From positions 32,974 to 96,973 of the forward strand of contig NZ_JSYN01000031.1 of assembly GCF_000812965.1 (NCBI RefSeq): a stretch of DNA of 64,000 nt, read 5' to 3'. The notes beneath the pieces were generated by a model. That model made no database searches. It saw only the letters and a program-made list of their open reading frames with translations, and was not told where the DNA came from. The position numbers and the translations under genes were made by a program. Positions within the stretch are counted from its first letter, which is position 1, and each line of letters begins with the position of its first letter. This DNA comes from Pedobacter kyungheensis (GTDB taxonomy: Bacteria > Bacteroidota > Bacteroidia > Sphingobacteriales > Sphingobacteriaceae). Below are positions 52,987-61,434 of this stretch, one piece after another.

Positions 52987-53056
52987 AGTATGAAGTAATG
53001 AGTATCAAGTAGTAAGTATCGAGTAGTAAGTACCGAGAATCAAGTATCAAGATGCA
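52987..53056. repeat. 14-bp tandem repeat, five copies, at the tatD start
   Basis: Units AGTATGAAGTAATG, AGTATCAAGTAGTA, AGTATCGAGTAGTA, AGTACCGAGAATCA and AGTATCAAGATGCA run head to tail with no gap from 52987 to 53056, beginning 3 bases after the tatD ATG (minus strand). Confidence 0.93.
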
Positions 53057-53080
53057 TTTTGGCTCTGATACTTGATTCTC
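53035..53080 (-). terminator. 15-bp perfect hairpin after uvrA
   Basis: GAGAATCAAGTATCA (53035-53049) and its exact inverse 53066-53080 form a stem with a 16-base loop. It lies 19 bases after the uvrA stop (53100) and overlaps the last two 14-bp units, so it could end the uvrA transcript or be a product of inverted repeat units. No strong T-run. Confidence 0.6.
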
Positions 53081-53099
53081 TATACTGATATAATGTATG

Positions 53100-56015
53100 C
53101 TATTTCTTTGTGGCCTTGCTTTTCTTTGGCGCTTTGGCAGTAGACTCCTGACTTCCGACTGCGGACTCCGGACTATACTCCATTTCCTTTTTCAAAAATT
53201 TACCGGTTAAACTGATTGGATTCTGAATTAAACCTTCAGGGGTACCTTCAAACAGGATCCTGCCCCCTCCGGCTCCACCTTCTTCGCCCAGATCAATTAC
53301 CCAATCGGCAACTTTTACCACATCTAAATTGTGTTCGATGACCAAAATGGTGTTTCCTTTATCAACCAGCTCCTGCAATACACCTAAAAGCACATGAATA
53401 TCTTCAAAATGAAGTCCGGTGGTAGGTTCATCTAAAATATAGAAGGTTTTTCCGGTATCTTTTTTCGATAGCTCGGTAGCCAGCTTAACCCGCTGAGCCT
53501 CGCCACCCGATAATGTAACAGACGATTGGCCTAAAGTAATGTAGCCTAAACCAACATCTTTTAAGGTTTTAATTTTTCTGTAAATGATCGGAATATTCTC
53601 AAAGAAATCACAGGCATCTTCAATGCTCATATCGAGCACATCGCTAATCGATTTGCCACGGAAACGCACCTCTAAAGTTTCGCGGTTATAGCGTTTGCCA
53701 CCACATTCTTCGCAAGGCACCTGTACATCAGGCAGGAAATTCATTTCAATGACCTTCAATCCGGCTCCCTGACAGGTTTCGCAACGGCCGCCTTTCACAT
53801 TAAAAGAAAAACGCCCCGGTTTATACCCCCTTATTTTAGCTTCGGGCAATTGTACAAACAGGTTACGGATATCAGAAAATACACCGGTATAAGTAGAAGG
53901 ATTTGAGCGCGGCGTTCTGCCAATTGGCGCCTGATCGATCTCAATTACCTTATCAATTTCTTTTAAGCCACTAATTTTCTCGTAAGGAAGTGGTGTTTTT
54001 TTAGCCCTGAAGAAATGGTGGTTTAATATCGGGTATAAGGTTTCGGTAATTAAACTCGATTTACCTGAGCCAGATACCCCGGTTACTGCAATAAATTTAC
54101 CCAGCGGAAAATCTACCGAAACCGATTTCAGGTTATGTCCGGTAGCTTTGATAATCGACAATTTATGGCCATTACCTTTTCTACGTTCTTTCGGGGTTTC
54201 AATTTTTTTGGTTCCGTTTAAGTAAGCAGAAGTTAAAGTTTTCGATTTCAGGATTTCTTTTGCTGTACCCTCGGCCACTACTGTTCCGCCATGAATACCA
54301 GCCCCCGGACCAACATCAATTACCCAGTCGGCCTCCAGAATCATATCCTTATCGTGCTCCACCACTAAAACGGTATTACCTAAATCGCGCAGGTTTTTCA
54401 AGGCATTAATCAAACGTTCGTTATCGCGCTGGTGCAAACCAATACTCGGCTCATCCAGAATGTACATTACGTTCATCAATTGCGAACCAATCTGCGTAGC
54501 CAGACGAATCCGCTGTGCTTCGCCTCCTGAAAGGGTGCGTGCAGTTCTATCTAAAGTTAAATAAGTTAAACCTACATCGGTTAAGAACCCAATCCTGGCT
54601 TTAATTTCTTTTAAAATCTCTTTTGCGATAATATTCTGGCGGTCTGACAACCGTTCATCAACTTTTTCGAACCATTTATGCAGATCATTGATATCCATAG
54701 AAGAAAGCTCGAAAATATTTTTTCCATCTACTTTAAAATGCAGGCTTTCCTTTTTTAAACGGGCACCATTACATTCCGGACAGGTTTTCAGTTTGCGGAA
54801 CTCATCCATATCGTCAGATGCAGATTCACTTCTTTTTTCGTTCTGTTCTTCCAGCATTTTAATAATACCATCGAAGGTGATATTATAATTCTGCACATTC
54901 CATTTATTGTACTCGACCTCAACTTTGATTAAATCAGGCGAGCCGTTTAAAATCATGTTGATTACCTCGTCGCTTAGTTTTTCGATTGGCGTAGAAAGGG
55001 AGAAGCTGTATTTTTTAGCCAATGCTTTCAACACCTGGAACATCCAGATATCGCGGTACTCGCCAAGCGGGGCCAAACCTCCGTTTAAAATACTGAGCTT
55101 GGGATTCGGGATAACCGATTCTTTATCCACCACGAATATATAACCCAGGCCATCGCAACGCTCGCAGGCGCCATAAGGCGAGTTAAACGAGAAACTGTTT
55201 GGCTGAGGTTCATCATAAGAAATGCCAGTGGTTGGGCACATCAGAAACTTACTGAAATGGGCCACATGGTTATCCTTATCGCTGATTTTGATGACGCCTT
55301 TACCCATTTTCATGGCAGTTTGCAATGAATCCAGCAGGCGTTTTTTATCCTTCTGATCAATAATCAAGCGATCAATTACCACTTCAATATCGTGTATTTT
55401 ATAACGGTCGACCTGCATTTTGGCCGTAATATCTTTAATTTCCCCATCTACACGCACCTTTACGTAACCTTGCTTGCGGATTTGCTCGAAAAGCTCGCGG
55501 TAATGCCCTTTCCTCCCTTTAACCACCGGGGCTAAAATATTTACGGCAATACCATCAAATTTCTGGAAAATGTTCTGCAGGATTTGATCTTCACTCATGC
55601 GCTCCATCTTCTCACCCGTATTGTATGAGTAGGCATCGGCTACGCGCGCATAGAGCAAACGCATAAAATCGTAAATCTCGGTAATGGTACCAACTGTAGA
55701 ACGTGGATTTTTGCTGGTGGTTTTTTGCTCAATGGCAATAACCGGACTCAAACCCGAAACCTTATCAACATCGGGGCGCTCCATCCCACCCATAAACTGA
55801 CGGCTGTAGGCACTAAATGTTTCCATGTAGCGGCGCTGCCCCTCGGCATAAATGGTATCGAAAGCCAGGGATGATTTCCCGCTACCACTTAAACCCGTAA
55901 TTACAACGAGCTGGTTGCGCGGAAAACTCACATCTATATTCTTTAAATTATGTACCCTCGCACCATATACTTCTACATCTTTTTGCTCGCCGAGGTCGAT
56001 AGATTTATTGCTCAT
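53100..56015 (-). CDS. uvrA: Excinuclease ABC subunit A
   Basis: It scans DNA for bulky lesions with UvrB. First Walker A GLSGSGKSS is at 41-49; FNSPYGACERCDG and CPECNGARLKKES-type zinc-binding Cys pairs follow, then LSGGEAQRIRLATQ and a second ATPase half with GVSGSGKSS, GGRCETCQGAG, ITLGQSSVTLSGGEAQR and ILDEPTTGLHFEDI. Length 971 is normal apart from a ~25-residue Lys/Ser-rich C-terminal tail. It ends with a hairpin and 14-bp repeats. Confidence 0.97.
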   Translation of the reverse strand: MSNKSIDLGEQKDVEVYGARVHNLKNIDVSFPRNQLVVITGLSGSGKSSLAFDTIYAEGQRRYMETFSAYSRQFMGGMERPDVDKVSGLSPVIAIEQKTTSKNPRSTVGTITEIYDFMRLLYARVADAYSYNTGEKMERMSEDQILQNIFQKFDGIAVNILAPVVKGRKGHYRELFEQIRKQGYVKVRVDGEIKDITAKMQVDRYKIHDIEVVIDRLIIDQKDKKRLLDSLQTAMKMGKGVIKISDKDNHVAHFSKFLMCPTTGISYDEPQPNSFSFNSPYGACERCDGLGYIFVVDKESVIPNPKLSILNGGLAPLGEYRDIWMFQVLKALAKKYSFSLSTPIEKLSDEVINMILNGSPDLIKVEVEYNKWNVQNYNITFDGIIKMLEEQNEKRSESASDDMDEFRKLKTCPECNGARLKKESLHFKVDGKNIFELSSMDINDLHKWFEKVDERLSDRQNIIAKEILKEIKARIGFLTDVGLTYLTLDRTARTLSGGEAQRIRLATQIGSQLMNVMYILDEPSIGLHQRDNERLINALKNLRDLGNTVLVVEHDKDMILEADWVIDVGPGAGIHGGTVVAEGTAKEILKSKTLTSAYLNGTKKIETPKERRKGNGHKLSIIKATGHNLKSVSVDFPLGKFIAVTGVSGSGKSSLITETLYPILNHHFFRAKKTPLPYEKISGLKEIDKVIEIDQAPIGRTPRSNPSTYTGVFSDIRNLFVQLPEAKIRGYKPGRFSFNVKGGRCETCQGAGLKVIEMNFLPDVQVPCEECGGKRYNRETLEVRFRGKSISDVLDMSIEDACDFFENIPIIYRKIKTLKDVGLGYITLGQSSVTLSGGEAQRVKLATELSKKDTGKTFYILDEPTTGLHFEDIHVLLGVLQELVDKGNTILVIEHNLDVVKVADWVIDLGEEGGAGGGRILFEGTPEGLIQNPISLTGKFLKKEMEYSPESAVGSQESTAKAPKKSKATKK

Positions 56016-56126
56016 ATTTTATTTAAAGTTGGGAGGAAACCATGCCTGAAAACAAACCGGATTTCAATCGGCAAAATTGCTAAAAATTTTATCAAAAAGA
56101 AAGTCAAAACCAATCTGTATTACGGT

Positions 56127-57086
56127 TTAATTTTCATAATGTCTACTTCTATTTCTAAGGAAACCAGATGATAAGCCCAGGCGTACATACCCGTAATGAT
56201 CCTGGAAATAAATATTGTAATTATCTTCTCCATAATAGCCTACAGCAGCCATCAGGAATATATTATGCATAAATGGAAAACTATAATTGAAATTGATTTC
56301 AGCATTTAACCTTTTCTGAATATTGGCCAGATTTTTAGCCGGGATTTTATTGATTGCATACGAAAACTCGGTATTTAAGCGCCAGGTTTCCTTTTCGGCC
56401 TTAACCTGATTTTTATCCTGGCGGCGCTTTTCAATCTCATCGTATTTACGCCAGGAGAAATTATACAAGAGGCGTGTAAAGCCAAAACCCTCGTTCAATG
56501 CTGGCTCATACCTGAAAAACTTATACCACTGTAAGCCCACACGGTGATTAAAAGAATAATAACCTACATCAATACCAGGCATAGTAAAATTTCCAAAACG
56601 GTAGGAAAGAGCTAAATTGTTGGCATTAAAATTTCCGTTCCGGGTATTAATGGTTCCATTGGTATTGTAGGGCGAAGCATCCTGCCCGTTAGAGTGATGG
56701 GTAAACGTCAGCTCCACGTACTGATAATTTTGCGGATCAGTATTCAACCGTGCATAAACCACACCACCCAGGCGGTAACTTGGCGTGCGCACAGCTGCAG
56801 AAAACTCATTTCGCACACGCACGGTAAAATCGGGGATCAGGGCAAGGGCAATAGGCGACTTGTAACTTCCCAAAAGCATAAAGACTGTAGTTAACCTCCC
56901 GCTAATTACGTATTTTGAGGGCGCACCAAACTCGCCACCTGGCGCGATATAACTTAAATCGGCATTTTCTTTATACAAAGAAACATATGCTTTATTGGCA
57001 AATTCTCTTTTTACGGTTACAGTATCCTGAGCAAATGATGATAATTGGAAAAGGCAGATTAATAGCGTAAAAAAAGTTTTCGTCAT
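56127..57086 (-). CDS. Outer-membrane beta-barrel, possibly phospholipase A (OMPLA-like)
   Basis: A signal peptide (LLICLFQLSSFAQ) leads to alternating aromatic strands of a ~12-strand barrel. Residues 129-135 THHSNGQ resemble the OMPLA active-site HESNG (catalytic His142-Ser144), and NANNLALSYR around 155-163 could supply the catalytic Asn. The barrel length of ~300 also fits. This is a motif-level similarity; the Ca-binding residues are uncertain and many barrels have no enzymatic role. It is single-gene. Confidence 0.7.
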   Translation of the reverse strand: MTKTFFTLLICLFQLSSFAQDTVTVKREFANKAYVSLYKENADLSYIAPGGEFGAPSKYVISGRLTTVFMLLGSYKSPIALALIPDFTVRVRNEFSAAVRTPSYRLGGVVYARLNTDPQNYQYVELTFTHHSNGQDASPYNTNGTINTRNGNFNANNLALSYRFGNFTMPGIDVGYYSFNHRVGLQWYKFFRYEPALNEGFGFTRLLYNFSWRKYDEIEKRRQDKNQVKAEKETWRLNTEFSYAINKIPAKNLANIQKRLNAEINFNYSFPFMHNIFLMAAVGYYGEDNYNIYFQDHYGYVRLGLSSGFLRNRSRHYEN

Positions 57087-57157
57087 ATCTCATAAACGCC
57101 AATAAAGAGGTAAGGGTTTTGTATTTTAAAGATTTGTTTAGTGTCGGCCATCTGTTC

Positions 57158-57194
57158 AGATTCCTCGACTGCGCTATGCTACGCTCGGGATGAC
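57158..57194. repeat. GTCATCCCGAGC hairpin arm
   Basis: On the minus strand this starts GTCATCCCGAGCGTAGCAT and ends GAGGAATCT; the inner CGAGCGTAGCA...TGCGCAGTCG bases pair in part. It belongs to the GTCAY-footed hairpins and lies between the OMPLA-like and PaaE-like genes. Confidence 0.75.
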
Positions 57195-57231
57195 GAATCT
57201 ACCGAGAATAATGGCGTCAACAGGCAATAAT

Positions 57232-58275
57232 CTACCACTCTATCGTAGTTCCATTCTCAGTTGGGTGTCCGGTACAAACCAAAACCCTGCCTCTCTCCAA
57301 CTCATCATCGGTTAGCACCTCGTTATAATCCATGCGCACACCTCCTTTAGTGCAGTTGGCCACGCACGTGCTGCATACCCCACCACGACAGCTGTAAGGC
57401 AGTTTAATTTTATGCTCAAGGGCAACATCCAAAATCCGTTTGGGCCAGGGCACATCCAGATGGTAGGTTTCGCCCTTAAAATTCAGAATTACCGAATAGG
57501 TATTTTTATCGACTACTTTTTCTGTGCTGTCATCTTCGTCTACTTCATCTTCGGGCAGCACAAAGGTTTCCCGTTTAATCTGGTTCAGTTCAAAGCTCAT
57601 GCCCAGTAGTGTAATCCGACATAAATCCATATAAATAATAGGACCACAGGTGTAGAAAAGTGCATCGTTACGATCGAACAACAAATGTTCTTTCAGCAGT
57701 TTTTCGATATAAAACTTATTTAACCGGGCAGTAAGTAAATTTTTGCTGTTGCTAAATACCCAAACAATTTTCAACCTTTCGGGATATTGCAATTGCCAAT
57801 CGTTTAACTCATCATAAAACAAGGTCTCCTCTTTGGAGCGATTACTGTAAACCAAAGTGATTTTAGATTTTTTCTCAGTAACCAGTGCCGTTTTCATGAT
57901 CGAAAACAGTGGCGTAATGCCTACACCCGCCCCAAACAGAAAAATATCGCGCTCCAGGTTTTCTATAGGTTGATAACTAAACAAACCCTGCGGTTCCTGC
58001 GCCAAAAGCACATCACCAACTGCTGTTTTATGGTGTAGGAATCGTGAAATTTCACCATTTTCTACCCGTTTTACAGTAATCGCCAGCGGCTCATCCACAT
58101 CCGGCGAGCTGTTAAAAGAATACGAGCGCCTGATTTCAGCATGCTTTCCTTCAAAAACCAGCGATAAAAACTGCCCTGCCAGATATTTAGGATAGCTTTC
58201 TCCTAAGGCTTCAAATTGGAAAGTAATGTTATCGCCGGGCTGGTTAATGATTTTCTGGATACGCAGTTTGAACAT
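57232..58275 (-). CDS. PaaE-like NAD(P)H:ferredoxin-type reductase with 2Fe-2S domain
   Basis: The 347-residue protein has an FAD domain (RRSYSF at 49-54), NAD(P)-binding FGAGVGITP (114-121) and a C-terminal plant-type 2Fe-2S domain with Cys296, Cys301, Cys304 and Cys334 in PYSCRGGVCSTC...LVCTG. This order is that of PaaE and ring-hydroxylating reductases. Its partner oxygenase is not here, and no paa genes are seen. ATG 58275 is 4 bases after a TTTCTTTG box. Confidence 0.9.
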   Translation of the reverse strand: MFKLRIQKIINQPGDNITFQFEALGESYPKYLAGQFLSLVFEGKHAEIRRSYSFNSSPDVDEPLAITVKRVENGEISRFLHHKTAVGDVLLAQEPQGLFSYQPIENLERDIFLFGAGVGITPLFSIMKTALVTEKKSKITLVYSNRSKEETLFYDELNDWQLQYPERLKIVWVFSNSKNLLTARLNKFYIEKLLKEHLLFDRNDALFYTCGPIIYMDLCRITLLGMSFELNQIKRETFVLPEDEVDEDDSTEKVVDKNTYSVILNFKGETYHLDVPWPKRILDVALEHKIKLPYSCRGGVCSTCVANCTKGGVRMDYNEVLTDDELERGRVLVCTGHPTENGTTIEW

Positions 58276-58279
58276 AGTA

Positions 58280-58287
58280 CAAAGAAA
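58280..58287 (-). promoter_or_regulatory. Near-consensus -7 box abutting the PaaE-like gene start
   Basis: TTTCTTTG on the minus strand differs from TAnnTTTG at one base and ends 4 bases before the ATG, as for pdxJ. A leaderless mRNA is possible. Confidence 0.4.
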
Positions 58288-58637
58288 AGGTTTTGGCCGT
58301 AAAGCGAAAAGCGTTTGGCGGAAATTCAATGACCATTAGTTCATTAGTGACTGCAAATTGCCAATTGCAAACTGGATAATGGTTAATTGTTTAAATCGGT
58401 TAACTGACGCCAAACGCTTAACTCCAAACTTATTAGTTCATTAGTCAATAGTTCATTAGTAACAAAGCGTAGAAACTAACTCTCCGTGCTTATCCGTGAA
58501 TCCGTGGCAAGAAAACAAAGGTTAATTGTTTAATTGGTTCTAAATTCCAACCTGGCTAAATAGTGACTTTGCGTTTTTAGTGGTAAAAAACTGTCAGATC
58601 TAATCGGTTTAATCCATTAATCGGTGTAATCACCTTT
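58288..58637. repeat. AT-rich gap with ATTAGTTCATTAGT and GGTTAA words
   Basis: TTAGTTCATTAGT occurs about three times (58337, 58432, 58449 regions), with GGTTAATTGTTTAAATCGGTTA-like and TGCCAATTGCA words, and AATCGGTTTAATCC / AATCGGTGTAATC near 58600. These recall the words flanking the four-helix-bundle gene and at 8321. No gene seen. Confidence 0.6.
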
Positions 58638-58671
58638 AAAAAAAAGCGTCCTGATTCGAAAACCAGGACGC
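58638..58671 (-). terminator. Terminator of the lytic transglycosylase gene
   Basis: On the minus strand, GCGTCCTG (58671-58664) pairs with 58653-58646 (CAGGACGC) and runs into eight T (58645-58638). It is 33 bases after the stop at 58704. Confidence 0.9.
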
Positions 58672-58703
58672 CTTACCAAATGCTTGTCTTTATCTTAATT
58701 AAG

Positions 58704-59486
58704 TTATTCGCCGTTGTAGGCCAATAACACTCTCGGTTTTGCGTAACCGTAACGTTTCGGATGTTCCATAATCTGTTTCATGGAAATTACTTTATAAACA
58801 TAGCCACCGGTTTCGCGGTTTAGCTTCATTTTGTAATAATTATCCTGATTTTGATTATTGATTTGCTTGCGCAGGCGTCCGTCGCCAATGTTATAAGCTG
58901 CAGCAACTAAGGTCCAGCTTTCTAAACCCTGATACATTTCTTTGATGTATTTACAGGCTGCGATGGTTGATTTACGCAAATTATAGCGTTCATCAACCCT
59001 ACCATTTACTTTTAATCCATACGTGCGGGCAGTACCAGGCATAAATTGCCAGATTCCGGCTGCACCTTTAGGCGAAACTCCTTCAGCCATTCCAGATTCG
59101 ACCAGGGCCAAATACTTAAAATCGTTCGGAATTCCGTATGCAGCAAGGATAGGCTCAATTACCGGAAACCATTTTGCCGCTTTTGCATGCAAACGGTTGG
59201 TTTGGGTATTACCATAAGTGTGTGCTGCAAGTGTTTTTTTCATTTTGCGCTCTACTCTTTTGTCGCCTAACGGCAAAGTCTCATGAGCGAAATTTAATTG
59301 TGCCATTAAAGAAAGAGGACCTGCCTCATACTGAACTTCCAGGCTATCAGATTTGGGTGTTGTAGTGTTTAATTTTTCTTCTTTTACAAGACTTTTTTGT
59401 GCTAAGGGCATTTGGTAAGTGAACACTTTTGCCAAGATAAATAGTGTTGCCACTACCGCAAATGGTACGATGTGTTTCTTTAACAT
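58704..59486 (-). CDS. Lytic transglycosylase (SLT domain)
   Basis: A membrane/signal segment (residues ~6-22) precedes a linker and the SLT catalytic domain from ~105: FPVIEPILAAYGIPNDF, the catalytic Glu130 in YLALVESGM, SPKGAAGIWQFMPGTARTYG, NLRKSTIAACKYIKEM and AYNIGDGRL. It cleaves peptidoglycan glycan strands in the periplasm. ATG 59486 gives 260 residues; a longer frame reaches the promoter at 59526-59556. Confidence 0.92.
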   Translation of the reverse strand: MLKKHIVPFAVVATLFILAKVFTYQMPLAQKSLVKEEKLNTTTPKSDSLEVQYEAGPLSLMAQLNFAHETLPLGDKRVERKMKKTLAAHTYGNTQTNRLHAKAAKWFPVIEPILAAYGIPNDFKYLALVESGMAEGVSPKGAAGIWQFMPGTARTYGLKVNGRVDERYNLRKSTIAACKYIKEMYQGLESWTLVAAAYNIGDGRLRKQINNQNQDNYYKMKLNRETGGYVYKVISMKQIMEHPKRYGYAKPRVLLAYNGE

Positions 59487-59525
59487 CTTCCTCCTTTTTT
59501 TGGTGAACTTATATAAAAACGCTGG

Positions 59526-59556
59526 CAAAGGTAAAAAATAATAAGCACATTATCAA
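59526..59556 (-). promoter_or_regulatory. Complete promoter of the lytic transglycosylase gene
   Basis: On the minus strand TTG (59556-59554) is followed, after 20 bases, by TACCTTTG (59533-59526), an exact Bacteroidota -33/-7 pair. The start point would lie near 59520, about 35 bases before the ATG. Confidence 0.7.
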
Positions 59557-59684
59557 ATAGTTACAAAAATATCTGCAAAAATCGGCCTTTAGAGCACTTT
59601 AAACGGCGATTTTCAATTTTGATTTTCAGTCCTTTTTTCTTATTTTAGAGGCTATTTTTTTATCTGATTTTTCCGCTCCGAAAA

Positions 59685-59715
59685 TTGTTATGTTCAGCTA
59701 TTTTTTATAAATTTG
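59685..59715 (+). promoter_or_regulatory. Complete promoter of the pseudouridine synthase gene
   Basis: TTG (59685-59687), 20 bases, then TAAATTTG (59708-59715), the same arrangement as on the other strand at 59526. The leader is about 30 bases to ATG 59750. Confidence 0.7.
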
Positions 59716-59749
59716 CAGCCCGCATTTTTAATGTGGTTAAAAGCGTATC

Positions 59750-61222
59750 ATGATAAATAAAAACAACAGGAACAGTCGGGATGACAAGTCCAAACCGGGC
59801 AGCCGGAGAACAGAAGGCAGAAGCAATGCTGCCGGGTCTGACAAAAGAAGATCAGACGACAAAGACAACAAATTCAAAAAATCATCCGATTCTAAAGAAG
59901 GCTTCAAACCCAGAAGTACAGACAGAGATTTCAAATCCAAATCATTCGGAGACAAAAAAGATTTCAAACCAAGAGCCGGCGGACGTGATTTCAAATCGAA
60001 AGATTCGGAACCACAGAGCTTCAAATTTGGCGACCGTGAGTTTAAATCCAAAGATACTGGTTCAGCTTCAGAAGATCGTGGCTTCAAATCAAGAGGCAGT
60101 GGATCGAGAGATTATAAACCAAGAACCGGAGATAGAGATTTCAAATCAAAAGACGGAAGTCCAAGAGACTATAAACCCAGAACAGGTGACAGGGATTTTA
60201 AATCAAGAGAAGGTGGAGCAAGAGATTACAAACCAAGAACAGGAGAACGCGATTTCAAATCTAAGGATGGAGATTCGAGAGATTTTAAACCGAGAACTGG
60301 TGGTTACAAGGATTTCAAGTCGAGAGGCAAAGGAGATGGTTTTAAACCAAGTGCCGGAAGCTCAAGAGATGTAAAACCAAGAACCCCGAAAGATGGCGAT
60401 ACCCGTCCGTTCAGAAAACGCGAAGAGGCTCAGCCAAGAGATACGGAGTTTAACCGTCCAGAAAGAACAGTTATTGCCCCGGCCCGTAAAACAAATGAAG
60501 ACAAAGGCTTAATTCGCCTAAACAGATATATTTCTAATGCAGGTATTTGCTCACGCCGTAAGGCCGACGAGCTAATTGCTGCCGGCATTATTACCGTAAA
60601 CGGCGAAGCGGTTACCGAACTGGGTCACAAAGTTGATCCTTCGAAGGATTTAGTGCGCTACAACGGCGAACTACTTAAGCGTGAGAAAAAAGTTTACGTA
60701 TTGCTAAACAAACCAAAAGATTACATCACCACAACCGACGACCCGCAAGAACGCCGTACGGTAATGCAATTGGTAGACAAAGCCAGCCGCGAGCGTATTT
60801 ACCCGGTTGGTCGTTTAGACCGCAATACTACCGGTTTATTGTTGATGACTAATGACGGCGACCTGGCCGATAAATTATCGCATCCAAGAAACGGGATCAC
60901 TAAAATTTACAATGTGGAGCTAAATAAAGCTTTATCGCAGGGCGATTTAAACAAAATTGCTTTCGGTTTAGAGCTGGAAGATGGCTTAATTAAACCCGAT
61001 AACATTTCTTACGTTGCTGGTGGCACTAAAAAAGAAATTGGCATTCAAATCCACAGCGGCAAAAACCGCATTGTACGTCGTATTTTCGAACACTTAGGTT
61101 ACAGTGTAGAAAAATTAGACCGTGTAGTTTATGGTAATTTAACTAAAAAAGATTTGCCACGTGGCAGATGGCGTTATCTGGAAGATCACGAATTGATCCA
61201 GATTAAACACTTAATAAAATAA
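59750..61222 (+). CDS. RsuA/RluB-type pseudouridine synthase with long repeat-rich N-terminus
   Basis: Residues ~1-240 are a low-complexity Lys/Arg/Asp/Ser region with repeats DYKPRTGDRDFKSK and variants, at least six in a row. From ~245 is an S4-type RNA-binding domain (IRLNRYISNAGICSRRKADE), then the RsuA catalytic core with PVGRLDRNTTGLLL (Asp), NGITKIYNVEL and HSGKNRIVRRIFEHLGY. The core modifies a uridine in 23S or 16S rRNA. The disordered part may bind RNA; the enzyme target cannot be assigned. Confidence 0.93.
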   Translation: MINKNNRNSRDDKSKPGSRRTEGRSNAAGSDKRRSDDKDNKFKKSSDSKEGFKPRSTDRDFKSKSFGDKKDFKPRAGGRDFKSKDSEPQSFKFGDREFKSKDTGSASEDRGFKSRGSGSRDYKPRTGDRDFKSKDGSPRDYKPRTGDRDFKSREGGARDYKPRTGERDFKSKDGDSRDFKPRTGGYKDFKSRGKGDGFKPSAGSSRDVKPRTPKDGDTRPFRKREEAQPRDTEFNRPERTVIAPARKTNEDKGLIRLNRYISNAGICSRRKADELIAAGIITVNGEAVTELGHKVDPSKDLVRYNGELLKREKKVYVLLNKPKDYITTTDDPQERRTVMQLVDKASRERIYPVGRLDRNTTGLLLMTNDGDLADKLSHPRNGITKIYNVELNKALSQGDLNKIAFGLELEDGLIKPDNISYVAGGTKKEIGIQIHSGKNRIVRRIFEHLGYSVEKLDRVVYGNLTKKDLPRGRWRYLEDHELIQIKHLIK

Positions 61223-61229
61223 TACTCAG

Positions 61230-61256
61230 GGCAATCGTAAGATTGCCTTTTTTTTT
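61230..61256 (+). terminator. Terminator of the pseudouridine synthase gene
   Basis: GGCAATC (61230-61236), loop GTAA, GATTGCC (61241-61247) and nine T follow the stop by 8 bases. Confidence 0.95.
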
Positions 61257-61434
61257 GCGCCATATCGTCCTCGTTTGCAACGAGGATGCAAGAGAAAGGC
61301 GATTGTATCGCCACAATTAAGCAGCATTAAAGGTAAACCTCAACCATCCCCGTTATTCAAAAGGAATCAATTGTGATAAACTAAGCCGATTTATATTTTT
61401 TTCCCATATTTGTTAAAAACAAGATCATCTTTCT

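Noticed and set aside
59781..60374. 197-codon frame overlapping the pseudouridine synthase N-terminus
   Set aside because: Open because of purine-rich repeats; has no S4 or catalytic part and lies fully within the real gene.
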